This document shows positions 53,001 to 64,000 of a stretch of DNA of 64,000 bases, one piece after another. Positions within the stretch are counted from its first letter, which is position 1. Each line of letters begins with the position of its first letter. Position numbers and translations under genes: made by a program. Under the pieces are notes generated by a model, which was not told the DNA's origin, did no database searches, and was given only the letters and a program-made list of their open reading frames with translations. Origin of the DNA: Dirofilaria immitis (taxonomy: Eukaryota; Nematoda; Chromadorea; Rhabditida; Onchocercidae); NCBI GenBank assembly GCA_024305405.1, contig JAKNDB010000087.1:2723501-2787500 (forward strand), in the 5' to 3' direction.

Positions 53001-56000
53001 GCAGGACTATTTGCATCAGGATCTACCTGACGACGTTCTGTCCATATACATTCCATACATATCTGTAAGAGAATTACAAGAAAAATAAAAACTCACAAGA
53101 TAAGGAAAAAATAAACTAGGGCAAAAAACAGATGAATTACTTCGGGTGCCAAAAGATCAAGTTCTGAACCACGAGTTTCGATCAAGGAAATAATACTATC
53201 ATCACAAAAGAATTAAGACGAGGTGTCGTATGTGCACCTAAAATGATATACGTGAAGTCAATATTTCCCCAAAAATGAATCTGATGTGAAATTATATTAA
53301 AATTATTGATTTCAAAAACGCTATCCTGGAAAACAAAACGCTCATCTGTGGAATCAATCATTGCTTAACAGTGGATAAGTGGACAATACAAAAAATTACG
53401 AAGAAAAGATGAATGACCAAGCAAATAAATATGAAAAGACTTTAGAACTTCTACTTTTATTTCTTACATCCCAAGAAAGCATAAAGAATGGTAACAGTTT
53501 TTTTTTGAAAAACATAATTGGTGTTGAGCATTAGTTTTAATCGTTCATAAAATTTTGAATAGATAAAGACAGTAATTTAATATCGAATTAAGGTTTACTT
53601 AGTAATACTGAGAACTAAGCCTAAGCTTACGATAAAAAGAAAAAGAATTTCAAACTTTTAGTTCTTTTCAAAATCAAACTTTTCAAAATCAAATTGAATC
53701 ATTCTTACTTCCTCCTCGCAAACGCAAAATCGGAGAATCTGTGATTGAACGGCTGTAAAAAATTGCATTATTTTCAAATTTTCTTTTATAGGAAGCAAGA
53801 AATTTTTGCCATTCCGTGAGATGTATAAAACTCGAATTTCCTAGTTATTTATTGTAGCGTGTGTCTCGATGACAACACAAACAAAAACAGATGATGATTT
53901 TACATGATCTTTTTAAAAGAAACTTGCAATATTAAGCGTCAGTCTAATTTTGGGGCAAATAATTCAACTGAACTATTCAGTTAAATAAATATGTTAAAAA
54001 TGCAAACTGACTTCGCAGAAGACCGTTGTGCAGGACTCGTAGTTGGAAAAGGTAAGGATTGTATTAACGCTGCCGCTGCAGTCATGGATCGTGTACGAAC
54101 TGATCTTGTTTGAGGTGTCGTCCATGCTTCATCTTAAAAAAAAAAATACTTTTTTGACTTCTAGAAAAAACGAAAATCTTTAATAATATGTATAAAAGAA
54201 ATTTCTACCAGCAAATGAATCATTCCTGTCAAAACGATTTCTCGGTTGGCTACTCATTTGGGGTGTTGATAGTTGACTTGTTCGACCTGAAAAATCAAGT
54301 ATTTGTCAATTAGAGATTTAAAAAAACAAAAAAATGATAATCAGTGAGTTTCACTTATCGATTATACACAGTAGAAGGTGAAATATTTATACGCTGTGAA
54401 CTTAAATGATTAAGTTCTTTGTCTTACGAGGATTGAATTGAAACAAATTTGAAAATATTCTTCAAAAATATTTTAATTCAAATTTTCGAAATTTTTGCTT
54501 TTCATATCAACTATCATTAGTTTTCAAATGAGTGATTTAATATGGCATGAAATAAATGATAAACTGAATATGCTGTAAATAGCTAAAATATTATCGTGTA
54601 CCACTTTAATTTCTCCAGCAATTTATTGATGATTTACTTCAAGGGATTTAAAATGATTCAATAAAAATATAATCTTTTATTAATCAAGCTGGATCTTGCA
54701 AAATTACAAATAATATCTGACAGAGCTACTCATACCCTTTACCATATGAGATAGAACGACTTTAACTTATTAAGAGACTCACCAACAGGTGTAAATGTTG
54801 TATTACATGAGACAACACTTTCTGCTTTACTTGCTGCACATTTCCATTCCGCTTTCGTTGCTCTTCGTACCCAATACAACGAATGAACTCGAGCAGTCGT
54901 CGAATAAGTTAACAAGAGTTGGCAATCATTCAATGTCTCCAATAGTGCCACTTCGGTACTATCCCAAACATAATGTGACGAACTATCTGTATCTAAAATA
55001 TATATCAAAGTTCCAATTGTTTGGATTGAAACAATAACTTGGACGACTTTTAACCAATATCTCTTTTCGCATACTTATGCTGGTATGCTGGATTCATAGT
55101 TATATTTTGTGATAGAGACGCTATAGTATATTTTGACTGTTCATATATTCCAATATTCTAACAGCTGATTTCATCTATTTTTAACAGAATGCTTCAAATA
55201 TTTGAGTGAATAAATCAAATTAATGAAGCGTTTGCTTACTTCGATAAGAATCATACTTTTCTTAATAACAATTCCTCTACTTCATACTCTACTAGTTCCT
55301 TTGAAAAGCTTCATTAGATATTATAGATCCGACGAGAACACAGTGAACAAAAACGACGCTTCAAATTTTCATCCATTAGTTTGATGAGCTTGATTCGATG
55401 CTATATGTTGCTTCTCCAATTCATCTTATCTTACAAATTTTTATATGCTTAAATTAAACCAAAGCATTTCCTTCGGAATAAACGAAAATAAAAATAACCT
55501 TTGCTTTTTGATATAACAGGTAATATTTCACAATACGGATGTGATAATGAGAACAAATGCGGAAAATTTGCAATTCTGAAAATCTGTACAATAAATTTCC
55601 TAAAGGTTGAGGTAACTGATTGATTTTGAAAATAAATGTAACCATATAATATCTTTACCGCTGTATTTCGATTATTGGTATTCTTCGAATAGCAAATGTT
55701 GTTAAGTTCTTCGAATAGCAAATGTTGTTAAGACGTTCAGTTAGATCTAATTAACTGTTCAAATTCGAAGAACAATTATTTTAAAAGCCTTACGATGATG
55801 GTAATGGAGCAGTTCGTTGCAAAATCAAACCTAACGCACTTCGAAATACACGTTTCACCTGCAATATTAAGTGAATCGAAAATATATCGAACAATCAAAT
55901 ATGAATGAATAATAGTCCAGATATCTAGAATAGCAAAATTTTAACTTTCTGTAGATTTTTGACATTTGGTACCTAGTGACAGCAGAGCAAAATATAATAA

Positions 56001-57417
56001 CTGAATTTTAGTTTACAAAATCTTGACTGACACTATTATAAAGTGAATATTACGGTGAATGGCAGTGTGATTGTATACGAAATCCAATCATTATCAGAAG
56101 CGAATATGAGATTTTTGTGCCCAATAAGACAAATACCATGCAAAGGACCACTGTTAGCAGAAGTATTCGGGAATTCACACCAAAATGCCTGCAAAAACTT
56201 GAAGTACAAGAAAGAAACTGACTGATGATTCAGGACTAACAGATATAAAACTATACAATTCCTAACTCCTATTAGAAATATATATGAAGTTGTAGTAAAC
56301 AAAATAAATTTTAAAAAAGAAAAAGCAAAATAAGCGTAAATAACAAGAAAAATTGAAAATAACTGATTAGAGCAACATTTTGAGAAATTCAAACTGCAGA
56401 TGCAAGCTTAAAAAACACGATGTAAAAACTTAAGTAATAAAGAAAACTTAAACTAAATAGTATACTAAAATACTAAAAACGGAAATAAAATTTCAAGCAA
56501 AGAAATTAATTGACAAAGATAACCAACATCTAACAACGTGAAATCTGCCGTAAGTCTACGTCGAACTACACCTGATGGATATTCCTGAATTGTAACCGAA
56601 TCATCCAGAATCACAAGCTTTTCGCCACCACATTCTGATAAGCTTCGATATCGAATCTTATGTTCCTGAAAATAACGGTAAATTTCTAATTTTTCAGTAT
56701 TTACATAATAAAACGAACATTTATTTAGAGTCATAAAAAAATAGATAATGGTTGATTTTTAGATTCCGAACAGAAATAACATTCAATAATACTATTAATA
56801 TGATCATTGGATATTAACAATCCAGAAAATAATTTCGGAAGTAATTTTTAACTTTTAATTTCTATAAGAATTTTCGTCACTGGTTGTTCTATTCATCTGT
56901 ACTGACTGTGCACAACAATTTAGTACATGTAAAATGATTTTCAACAGTTTAAACTAGATTGTTCGTTGTTATATTTATCTGGCAATTTAGATTCCAAAAT
57001 AGTGATCACTTCTATTACATAAACAATTAGTTGCTGTGGCTTGGAAGTATATGAACACAATATTCTGAATATGCGAAATCTTTTTCCAAGAAGCCAAGGA
57101 CTTACTATATATGCAGATAATCAACAAAATCGAAGTTTGAATTCTGTGAATTCAAGTGCAAATTAAGTTTTCAAGTGCTTAAGAAATGTTATCGTCATGT
57201 GCAAATAAATTACTCCATATCCACAACGTCCCGGCGCCTTATTCATTTGTAAATCTTTAATTATTATGTCCAATGTCTAAAATGACAAAAAATGATAAGA
57301 AATGAAAACGGAGAAGCTTTATACCTCCGATTCGCTTACGACAGGCTCCAACAAATCAGCAACAATCATATCACTACAGTTGATTACTTGCTCGTTATCA
57401 CCTTCACAACCATGCAT
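38909..57417 (-). CDS. ANAPC1: APC1, anaphase-promoting complex subunit 1
   Basis: Largest scaffold subunit of the APC/C ubiquitin ligase that triggers anaphase and mitotic exit (mat-2 in C. elegans). About thirty exons over 18.5 kb on the - strand follow the vertebrate protein from end to end: N-terminal beta-propeller, helical middle, PC repeats (toroid) and C-terminal domain. They are listed in the four block entries below. The start ATG at 57417 is 18 nt after a TTTCTTGCAG acceptor. Best landmarks are SFYNAVAAGLCIGDSS, FGLNGHITNMNLFMIHELLS, INEIGRP, DRYSYSLAAGFAIGLIALG and RTLCRHLVLWNE. Single-base losses are inferred near 42062, 46503-46506, 52561 and 53206-53209. A few linker exons (51500-52300, 54993-55793) and the very C-terminus are not resolved. 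Confidence 0.93.
43587..43670. repeat. Short tandem repeat, about 21-24 bp, 3.5 copies
   Basis: Copies of AACAGTATATTGCATAGA followed by GGAAAG-type spacers start at 43587, 43612, 43633 and 43662 (last copy partial). Lies in an APC1 intron. Confidence 0.85.
44840..44897. repeat. Perfect tandem duplication, 2 x 29 bp
   Basis: Two identical 29-bp units (44840-44868, 44869-44897) beginning AGTACTATATTTTGC, in an APC1 intron. Identity suggests a recent duplication. Confidence 0.9.
46384..51444 (-). other. ANAPC1: APC1 exon block: helical middle region
   Basis: Exons in coding order: 51444-51242 (LSQICSNLPLDKAMKL, then MFVQFVFAQCGLHIQDFS), about 51015-50950, 50299-50070 (SLYHYSLAIFTGLHAIYESA), 49443-49245, 48331-48180 (SSLLDLPPAVAVILCELLYE), 47849-47723 (DLRCINVIQMLDSRRP), 47229-47007 (FGRSALYFRSFSP, IPPLNLQGRLHPTN), 46520-about 46410 (SFYNAVAAGL). 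The last needs one G more in the run at 46503-46506. Between some of these, further small exons may be missing. Confidence 0.8.
52309..57417 (-). other. ANAPC1: APC1 exon block: N-terminal beta-propeller region
   Basis: Exons in coding order: 57417-57325 (start; MIVADLLEPVVSESE), 57276-57214, 56665-56524 (ECGGEKLVILDDSVTIQEYP), 56188-56054 (FWCEFPNTS, ICLIGHKNLIFAS), 55858-55794, 54992-54783 (ARVHSLYWVRRA), 54286-54209, 54132-54012, 53752-53709, about 53241-53152 (SLIETRGSELDLLAPE), 53062-52978 (CMECIWTERRQVDPD), 52659-52518 (TGQIYVCFYVAKQNLLKCVR), 52436-52309 (AIIDLDGAVILYSGVTRIG). The Ser/Thr/Arg-rich exons 54286-53709 correspond to the disordered, phosphorylated loop that in vertebrates controls co-activator binding. 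Confidence 0.85.
55681..55732. repeat. Perfect tandem duplication, 2 x 26 bp
   Basis: Two identical 26-bp units beginning TTCTTCGAATAGCAAATG (55681-55706 and 55707-55732), in an APC1 intron close to the exon at 55794-55858. Confidence 0.9.
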
Positions 57418-58216
57418 TCAATCCAGACAGCAACTCTGCAAGAAATTTTCGACATAATTTACATATTGGCAAATATCATATTATCGACTAACAATATAAA
57501 CAGCCAGGACATGAAGTATATATAAACGGATATAATTATGACCGGCGAATTAAAATGAAAGAAAAATGAGACCCCATAGATGGTATAAAGATCGTCCTCA
57601 GATAATTTATTTTTATATAAAATATATTTTTGAAAATATAAAGTGAAGTGTGGTTCTGCAGAGCTTTTATAAAGAGAAAAAATTTGAGAATACATCGAAA
57701 TCGCAGAAAGCAACATCACGTGATTATTTAACATTTGAATAGAATACACATAACTCCACATCATAGCGTCAATTAGTTGTCAGATCATGTCGAAGAGGAA
57801 ATTTTCCGAACGATAAATTGAGTGCTTGCAATGTAAAATGCAAATGAAGCAACTCAAACTTGGTTTTGAATTAAAATTTCTTCTATTAGTGTGCTTAGTT
57901 AAAAGTAAGGCACAATATGTTAGTGTATTATGAAGTTAAAGAACTAAATAGATGAGGAAGATAATGTATGCCAAATCAAATTACTACACGCGGATGGGAC
58001 ATTGATGTTTCACACTGTCCTACATATTATCATCGGCCGAGTTGATCATACAAATTTCAAGCTAGTGGTGGCGCCTTTTGATATAGATTTGCTGGTTGCA
58101 CTGTAATTTCGGGGTCTCGAAGTTTTTAGTGTTTTGGAAGTCTTTGTTAGATTCTTTCATGTAGTAGTATCATACTGAGTATTGCTTAATTAGAAAGGAT
58201 AGTTCCAGTGTCCTGA
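57418..58216. promoter_or_regulatory. Divergent promoter region of APC1 and CEP295-like gene
   Basis: About 800 bp between two head-to-head start codons (57417 on the - strand, 58217 on the + strand). On the - strand TTTCTTGCAG ends at 57436, 18 nt before the APC1 ATG, a probable spliced-leader acceptor. No exon is seen here; both promoters must lie in or near this stretch. Confidence 0.5.
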
Positions 58217-60373
58217 ATGGGATATCAATGTACCAGAATTGGAAGTTCTTCGCAGTTAGCAATACTGACATCGAATCAACGGGAAAGCATTATACGAAAG
58301 GAACGCGAAAGACGTCGACTGATAAGGCATGTTGAATATCCCACTTACAAATGTTATAGCGGCGTTATAATGAACTGATTTGAAGTAGGCTGATTAGTTT
58401 TTAGAATTAAATTTTGACTGAAATTGTGAATGGCGACACCAAAGAGCTAACTTTTTCTTTTTAGCTTTGACTAAATTTTTCTTTTTCAAATTGTTGCAGA
58501 TGCAGTGTGCTAAAAAGAAGAAGAAAAGAAAACAGGAGTATTAGATGAAATATATTAGATATACATTTTTAAAGATAAGAAGAAATATAGATTATTGCTT
58601 CAAAGTATGTATTTAATAAGCTGTAATTTTTGTCTTACGAAATTTTAGATTCTTCTTTTTGGTATCTTTTCTTCAATTGAACATTTCAATCCATTCCTTT
58701 TCGTAGAAGATCTTCATTATTTTCTCTTATTAATAATATTTAGTCGTTGTGAGATAATTATTTTACAAAGTCATTAATCAGTAATGTCAAATATAGTTTG
58801 ATCGAGATATTTCCTGTGATTTTATAAATCCTATCTTCTTCCTCTTTATCGTATTTCAGAACTGCATATAGTTGCAGAATAAAGAAGACAAATATTTTTT
58901 AAATCAAATAAATTAAAAAAATAAACGGAATCCATTATTAATTGATTATTTTCTTTGTTTAACCAAATTTTTGCAGATATCAACAAGTGCGGCAGTTGAG
59001 CGCTGAAAATGCGGCAAAAATACGAGAACGAGTTAAAATAGCAAAGCAGAAGGAATTGGAGGAACTTAAAAAGCGAATAACGGACGCTACCGTTCAACGA
59101 AATCATTTAACTTCCAGCGGTTTACTTTCTCCCACCGATATCGATAGAAATACATTGGTAGGCTATGTAAAGACTTATTTTTTTGAAGGATAATCGAAAT
59201 ATTAGCAAAAAATTTCTTATCTATAGCAAAAATCAAAAGCATTAACAAGACTTCGTTGTTACAAGTATGTAATTATCTGTTTAGTATAATATATTTTTGA
59301 TTTGGTGGTAATCATTAAAAAAATATGCTGAATTTGCGGTTGGATGGATATCTTCTCGTTGAAAGATTGCCGAAGAATTTTTTCAAGAAAAAATGGGATT
59401 TCTACTTTGTATAGCCTTAAAATTTATTTCAGCCTACAGAGAAACCTCGTAGTTCACGGCGATCTCAAATCACGCACGAAGAATTGGTACGTGCAGTACG
59501 TCGACATTATGAAGCGTTAAGTAAATTGCGCAGAGAAAATGAACGAGAACGGCGACGACGTGAACTTATATTGGAAAGACGAAGAAAAGCTCGCGAAGTG
59601 GCAACTGTACGATCGAAAAGAATCTAATTCGATAACTGTAATTTTTATAATACTTCATCAGATATTTTTATTCCCGCAGCAACCGTTCTTTCATTTATCA
59701 AAGCATGGAATTATTGTTGGCAATAATAATAGTAACATTGGTATGGAAACTTCATAGAGTAGGATTTCCTCGAATTCTGGTTTTTCTTTTCTTTTTCTTC
59801 ATAGACATTTTTATAAAAATGTCCTTCTAAAAAATAACCCACAACACCCATCTACTTTGAGCTTTTATACACTCGGACTTTTCGCAAATTTATAGCAATT
59901 TCATTATGGTGTCACTAATGTCGATATAAATTTTTGTGATTTCAATTTTTATGTGAACCGTCGAAAAATAAAACCTGGTTTATTGATTAGATTTGAAAAA
60001 AAACTGCTTCAAATTCGGTCGAAAAATGAAACTCCATTCTCTAATTATAAGAGTGTAACATATTTAACTTTCGCTTCTTTCCTCTTATTTTGTTGGGAAT
60101 GCCACAGACAGATCTACAGCTCTTCATTTTAAAAGCATTTTTACATTGATGATTTAGTAGTGAATATGGAACTGTAGTCTTGTTTTTTAAGTTGAATTTG
60201 TATATTTCCTGTAGACTGATGATGCTAAACTGATAAATCGAGACAATAATCTTGTTGCAAATGGAATTTTATCTTCTTATAATTTGCGAAATTGTTCATC
60301 GCTAATTCGAAATCATCATATCGCTGAGCATGCTGCTATACAACGAAGAGCACTAATTCTAAAAACATGTTAA
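58217..60373 (+). CDS. Coiled-coil protein with CEP295-like N-terminus
   Basis: Exons: 58217-58326, 58977-59157, 59433-about 59606, 59680-59740, 60215-60373, about 228 residues. Exon 1 ends with RKERERRRLIR, exon 2 continues YQQVRQLSAENAAKIRERV and a Lys/Glu-rich helix, exon 3 has LRRENERERRRRELILERRR; the first two-thirds is almost entirely charged coiled coil. The spacing of the ERRR, LR and QVR elements resembles the N-terminus of CEP295, a centriole-to-centrosome conversion protein, but this protein is far shorter than the vertebrate one (over 2,000 residues). The intron after 58326 has a GC donor (AAG/GCATGT). If the exon 3 donor is not used, translation stops at 59625-59627. The join from exon 4 to exon 5 is off by one base. 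Exon 5 is clearly codon-like and ends KTC, stop 60371-60373. Family assignment is tentative. Confidence 0.65.
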
Positions 60374-62784
60374 CTGGCCAGTAAATGGATTACGTTTAGG
60401 GATTCGTTCACAAACATCAAAAGTAAGTCGCACACATGAAATTTCATTCTCATACAACAACCATGGTAGATATTCTTCTCTGAAATATAATAGAGTTTAA
60501 TTTATGAACAGAAGTCCAGAACATTTGAAAGGAAAAATTCTCGCTTAATAATTTTTTTCGCAAAAACGATCAAAAATGAATCTTATGGAAGGGACTGAAA
60601 AATTTTCATAGAAGGTGAGAATTCGTAAAACTTAATTTTTGAAATGATTAAATTGAAGGTTTTGAATATAACTTTTATGAGAAAATGCTTCGTTAAAAAT
60701 TGAAAATGAAGTGTTGAAGCAATTATTTCATGTAATATTCATTAATAAGCACGCATAATAAAATTATGGAAGAGTTTAAAATTGGCGAAGGACAGTTGAT
60801 TCTAACAAATGTCATAGGTGTAGGAACAAGATCGTTGACACTCTTTCTTGTTTTGACAAGTTCAATAAGACTACTAGTATTCGTAGTGCGGTTCTATTTC
60901 TAAAGAATATCGCAAGGAGAGCTTTGTTTTTCATAACTATTCATTTGTTATTTAACTTTTTGAAGTTAATTTTACACTGCAGTTTTTTATTATTGTTATT
61001 GTACTTCTCTTACCTATGCCATATATCCTTCCGGTAATTAGTATACCATAGCCGAAATTTATCGAATTGTTCGTTATCAATGTTCCAAGTTTTCTTCCTT
61101 TCTTCTAACTCCTTTCGTATGGTTTCTCCAATCAGCGTCTCTTTAATCCGTTTTCTTTCAACAATTTCACCTGTTGCATTTGCTGCCAAGCGCAATTTTG
61201 CGACTACAGTTCCTGTAGACGAAAAAATTAATTTAATGAAACGACTGGGCAAGTAAATTCTTCCCTGTAAAATTGGAGGTTTGAAAGCTGAAATGAAATT
61301 TACATGAAAAAATAAGTCGCTTTCAAAACATAAATATAAAGCAATGTTATGGTTAAAAAACTTGTTGATAATCAGTAAGGTATCAAGATTATTTAATATA
61401 GATTGAAAAATATCAAAAACTCTTGATAATTTGAGATCATGCGTATAGCTATTTACTTATGAAAAATAATGTTATTCAAATTATTCAGCTCAGTGATCCA
61501 TTAGTTACAATTGATTCGGATATTAAAGGGAAAATTTTTTTCAATAAAATATTTATAGATCAAAAGTTTAGAAAAAAGATCAACTTCTTTATGAATTTGA
61601 AAAAACCGAACGAATAACAAAAAGCTTACATATCCAATTTGTTGCAAGGAAGAAAGTGCTGATTGGTAATTGGAAAGCTTTTTATCTTGAAAGAAATCGA
61701 ATTGACAGTCACCGTTGATGTCAAAAGCAGACCAATCATTAAAGCAAAATTCTTTCCTAAATTATGAGCAATATTGTCATTTTAAATAATTTAAAATTAA
61801 ATAAGCAAATTTTCTCGCACCATTTTCAAATAGGATTAACTTAAATGTGAGTTAGATAAGATAAGCTCAGCGATGCTCAAATCTATCGAGAAATTTGAAA
61901 GTAACTGGGATGTTCGAAGGAAAACTGAAGAATATACACAAATAGAATGCATCATTCGTTGATCAGAAGGCAACTTGATAGTGATAGTATGCCAGTCATC
62001 GAATAATGTAACTATGATAATAAATCAGAATAAATACCATTAGCTGAATAAAAATCATACAGATGAAGTAAGTTGTAATGATTTTGAATTCATATTTACC
62101 TAAAAGTGTAGTATCCTGGATATTTTGGACAACTAATACCTTTCAGCTGATCGGTGAATGCTGACTTTTCATGTCCCAATTGTAATTGATGCAAACTTTC
62201 GCAAATATCACAGTAGTAGCTGGCAAAGAAATATTATGTAAAAAAAAATGCTTTTATATTATAATAAGTGTTAAATTATAATATCAACGTTCTAGTTTTG
62301 TCAAAAAAATCACATAATGTATTCTCGTCATATCCAAATAGTTCGGTTTTAGATCCCATTCTCGATTAGTAATGTTGAGCTAATTTAAATAATTTTAGAA
62401 AAAATTTTAATTGGTGTATTGTACGAATTGCGTCGAAGATTTGAAATATTTTAGATAAAATATTGTATTTAAAAAAAAATTTCGAATAGCATTAAACATT
62501 TATAGCAATAGTTCGAAGCTTATGCATTGATTACCAATTATTTCCATAACCACCACATCCATTATTGCTAGCATTTTGACATTTCAAATCTTCGAAATCC
62601 TTCACATTCCACCATTGATATTCAATTTTCGCAAAAAAACTGTTAACAATTGCATCATCATGATTATCCAACACCCGAATATTTTTTATTTCAAGGTTGA
62701 AACAACCAGGAAGTTTCACTATCTTTGGACGTATAACTATTTGTCGTGAATCCACTTCTATTATCTTCTTAATTCCGGGTCGAG
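60359..62784 (-). CDS. Cysteine-containing, probably secreted protein; family unknown
   Basis: Not a family I recognise. Exons in coding order: 62784-62535, 62219-62100, 61756-61630, 61264-61014, 60479-60359, all joined in phase with no frameshift needed. The middle has many cysteines and aromatics: CQNASNNGCGGYGNNW, then YYCDICESLHQLQLGHEKS, then SCPKYPGYYTF and FCFNDWSAFDINGDCQFDFF. The second half is basic (ERKRIKETLIGETIRKELEE) and ends SCVRLTFDVCERIPKRNPF with stop at 60359-60361. The paired cysteines and the absence of internal membrane segments suggest an extracellular disulphide-bonded protein. The first exon with start and signal peptide was not found; a possible upstream exon ends near 63032. 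The coding end overlaps that of the convergent CEP295-like gene by 15 bp. Confidence 0.72.
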
Positions 62785-63890
62785 CTAAAATGAAATATAC
62801 TGAAGTTCCAATTCTATGCTTTTATACAAATGGCATAGATTTAAAAGGAAGTATTTAATTTGCTTACTAAAATTATTATGTAAATTATTCATTTTGCTAT
62901 ATTTACAAATTAATCTCAGAATTCTTTGTCATATTCTCTTAATAAGTATTGTTAATGAATGTATAAAAGCTATAGCGAAACACTGAAATTTTATGAAAAT
63001 CTCTTCAAAATATGAATAATTTTAAACTTACGGAGTGTTTGAACGATCAGCGAACGGCTGCTCGAACTTACTAATTGATTTAATCTTTATAATCTTTAAC
63101 AGTGATGTTCTCTTTAGGCTATCATTATTTAATCAAGAAATAAATATCATTTATAGTCTAATAGAAAATTAAACATTTTTGCTATTCACCATACTATCAA
63201 TAATAATAATTCAAAAATGCATTTTTCGTCTGTTTGCACATAAATAAATATATCTCATTGAAATTTTTAATTTGAAGAAATATTATATATTACTGAAGTT
63301 GTATGATAAAGCTTTTTGAGTATATATTCTATCATTTAAGTTTTTTTTCACTACGTTGATTTTCATATTGCGATTGTTTGTTATTGTGAATCTAATGTTA
63401 TGGTTGATAACGTTAAACTATATTGTTACACAATATTACCCGATTATTGGTATCGCTGCATATTACTGTTATTATATCTTTAATGTTATTATTATCACAT
63501 CTATTTTTGTAAGTGTTAAAAGCTTCATCTACTACTGTTATTGTTATCAAATCTATGAATGTTACACTTGTTATACATCAATTTTTCAGTATTCTTTGAT
63601 GACATTGACCGATGAAATGGTATACAACGTTTTATTAATAACAAATATCTCGCTGAACAAAATACTGGAAGTGATCCGGATGATAATAGGAATAGTTAAG
63701 AAATTGATTCGGAATGATTCATTCATTCAAATTCCTACTCAAATAATTGAAAATCTGCTAACAATTTTTTCCCCACTGTTCTTTTCTATCAATTGCTTGA
63801 TAAAACCAGATTTTATAATCCTCAAAGCATAGAAATTTTTATGCGATACAGAAATGATTCTTTTTTTCACACATATTTTTTCCAGTTTTC
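62785..63890. other. Upstream of the secreted-protein gene; little seen
   Basis: AT-rich. A donor-like CC/GTAAGT on the - strand near 63032 may end the missing first exon(s) of the secreted-protein gene. The long open frame at 63356-63832 (+) is hydrophobic, of low complexity and lacks splice or start context, so I do not call it a gene. Confidence 0.4.

Positions 63891-64000
<110 letters not shown>

Noticed and set aside
63356..63832. 158-codon open frame with many hydrophobic residues
   Set aside because: Low-complexity AT-rich sequence rich in Ile, Tyr and Leu; no splice context, start context or family similarity.

Overview
The window is nuclear DNA from an animal with short exons, AT-rich introns and nematode-style splice acceptors (TTTTCAG, TTTATTTCAG, TTTTAG). 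Gene content, acceptors placed 12-33 nt upstream of start codons (as expected for spliced-leader trans-splicing) and AT richness point to a nematode. A spirurid/filarial worm is my best guess, but this is inference. The genes are split into many exons, so I rebuilt them by joining splice-consistent segments that resemble known families.

Layout, left to right: (1) 435-4454 (+), the 3' part of the Tudor-SN gene (SND1/tsn-1), whose 5' end lies outside the window; (2) 5904-11983 (+), the ribosome-biogenesis factor TSR1, apparently complete; (3) 12918-13466 (+), start of a small unrecognised gene; (4) 14478-17310 (-), a complete testis-specific-type (TSSK4-like) Ser/Thr kinase; (5) 19386-30406 (+), WASH complex subunit 4 (SWIP), first exon(s) not found; (6) 31600-35805 (+), an ARFGAP2/3-type ArfGAP; (7) 36863-38225 (+), exon-like segments without an assigned gene; (8) 38909-57417 (-), APC1, the large scaffold subunit of the anaphase-promoting complex; (9) 58217-60373 (+), a coiled-coil protein whose N-terminus resembles CEP295; (10) 60359-62784 (-), a cysteine-containing, probably secreted protein of no family I know. 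The window ends in an (AAT)n microsatellite.

The genes are ordinary single-copy housekeeping genes rather than one pathway. Themes are RNA biology (Tudor-SN, TSR1), endosome/Golgi traffic (SWIP, ArfGAP) and cell division (APC1, CEP295-like). The kinase and SWIP diverge from a shared 2-kb region; APC1 and the CEP295-like gene diverge from a shared 0.8-kb region. The last two genes converge and their coding ends overlap by 15 bp.

Most of the long genes carry apparent one-base frameshifts,, nearly all of them missing bases in A or T runs. About twenty are seen. This looks like consensus error in the assembly, not gene decay. I saw no transposon, CRISPR array, tRNA or rRNA.
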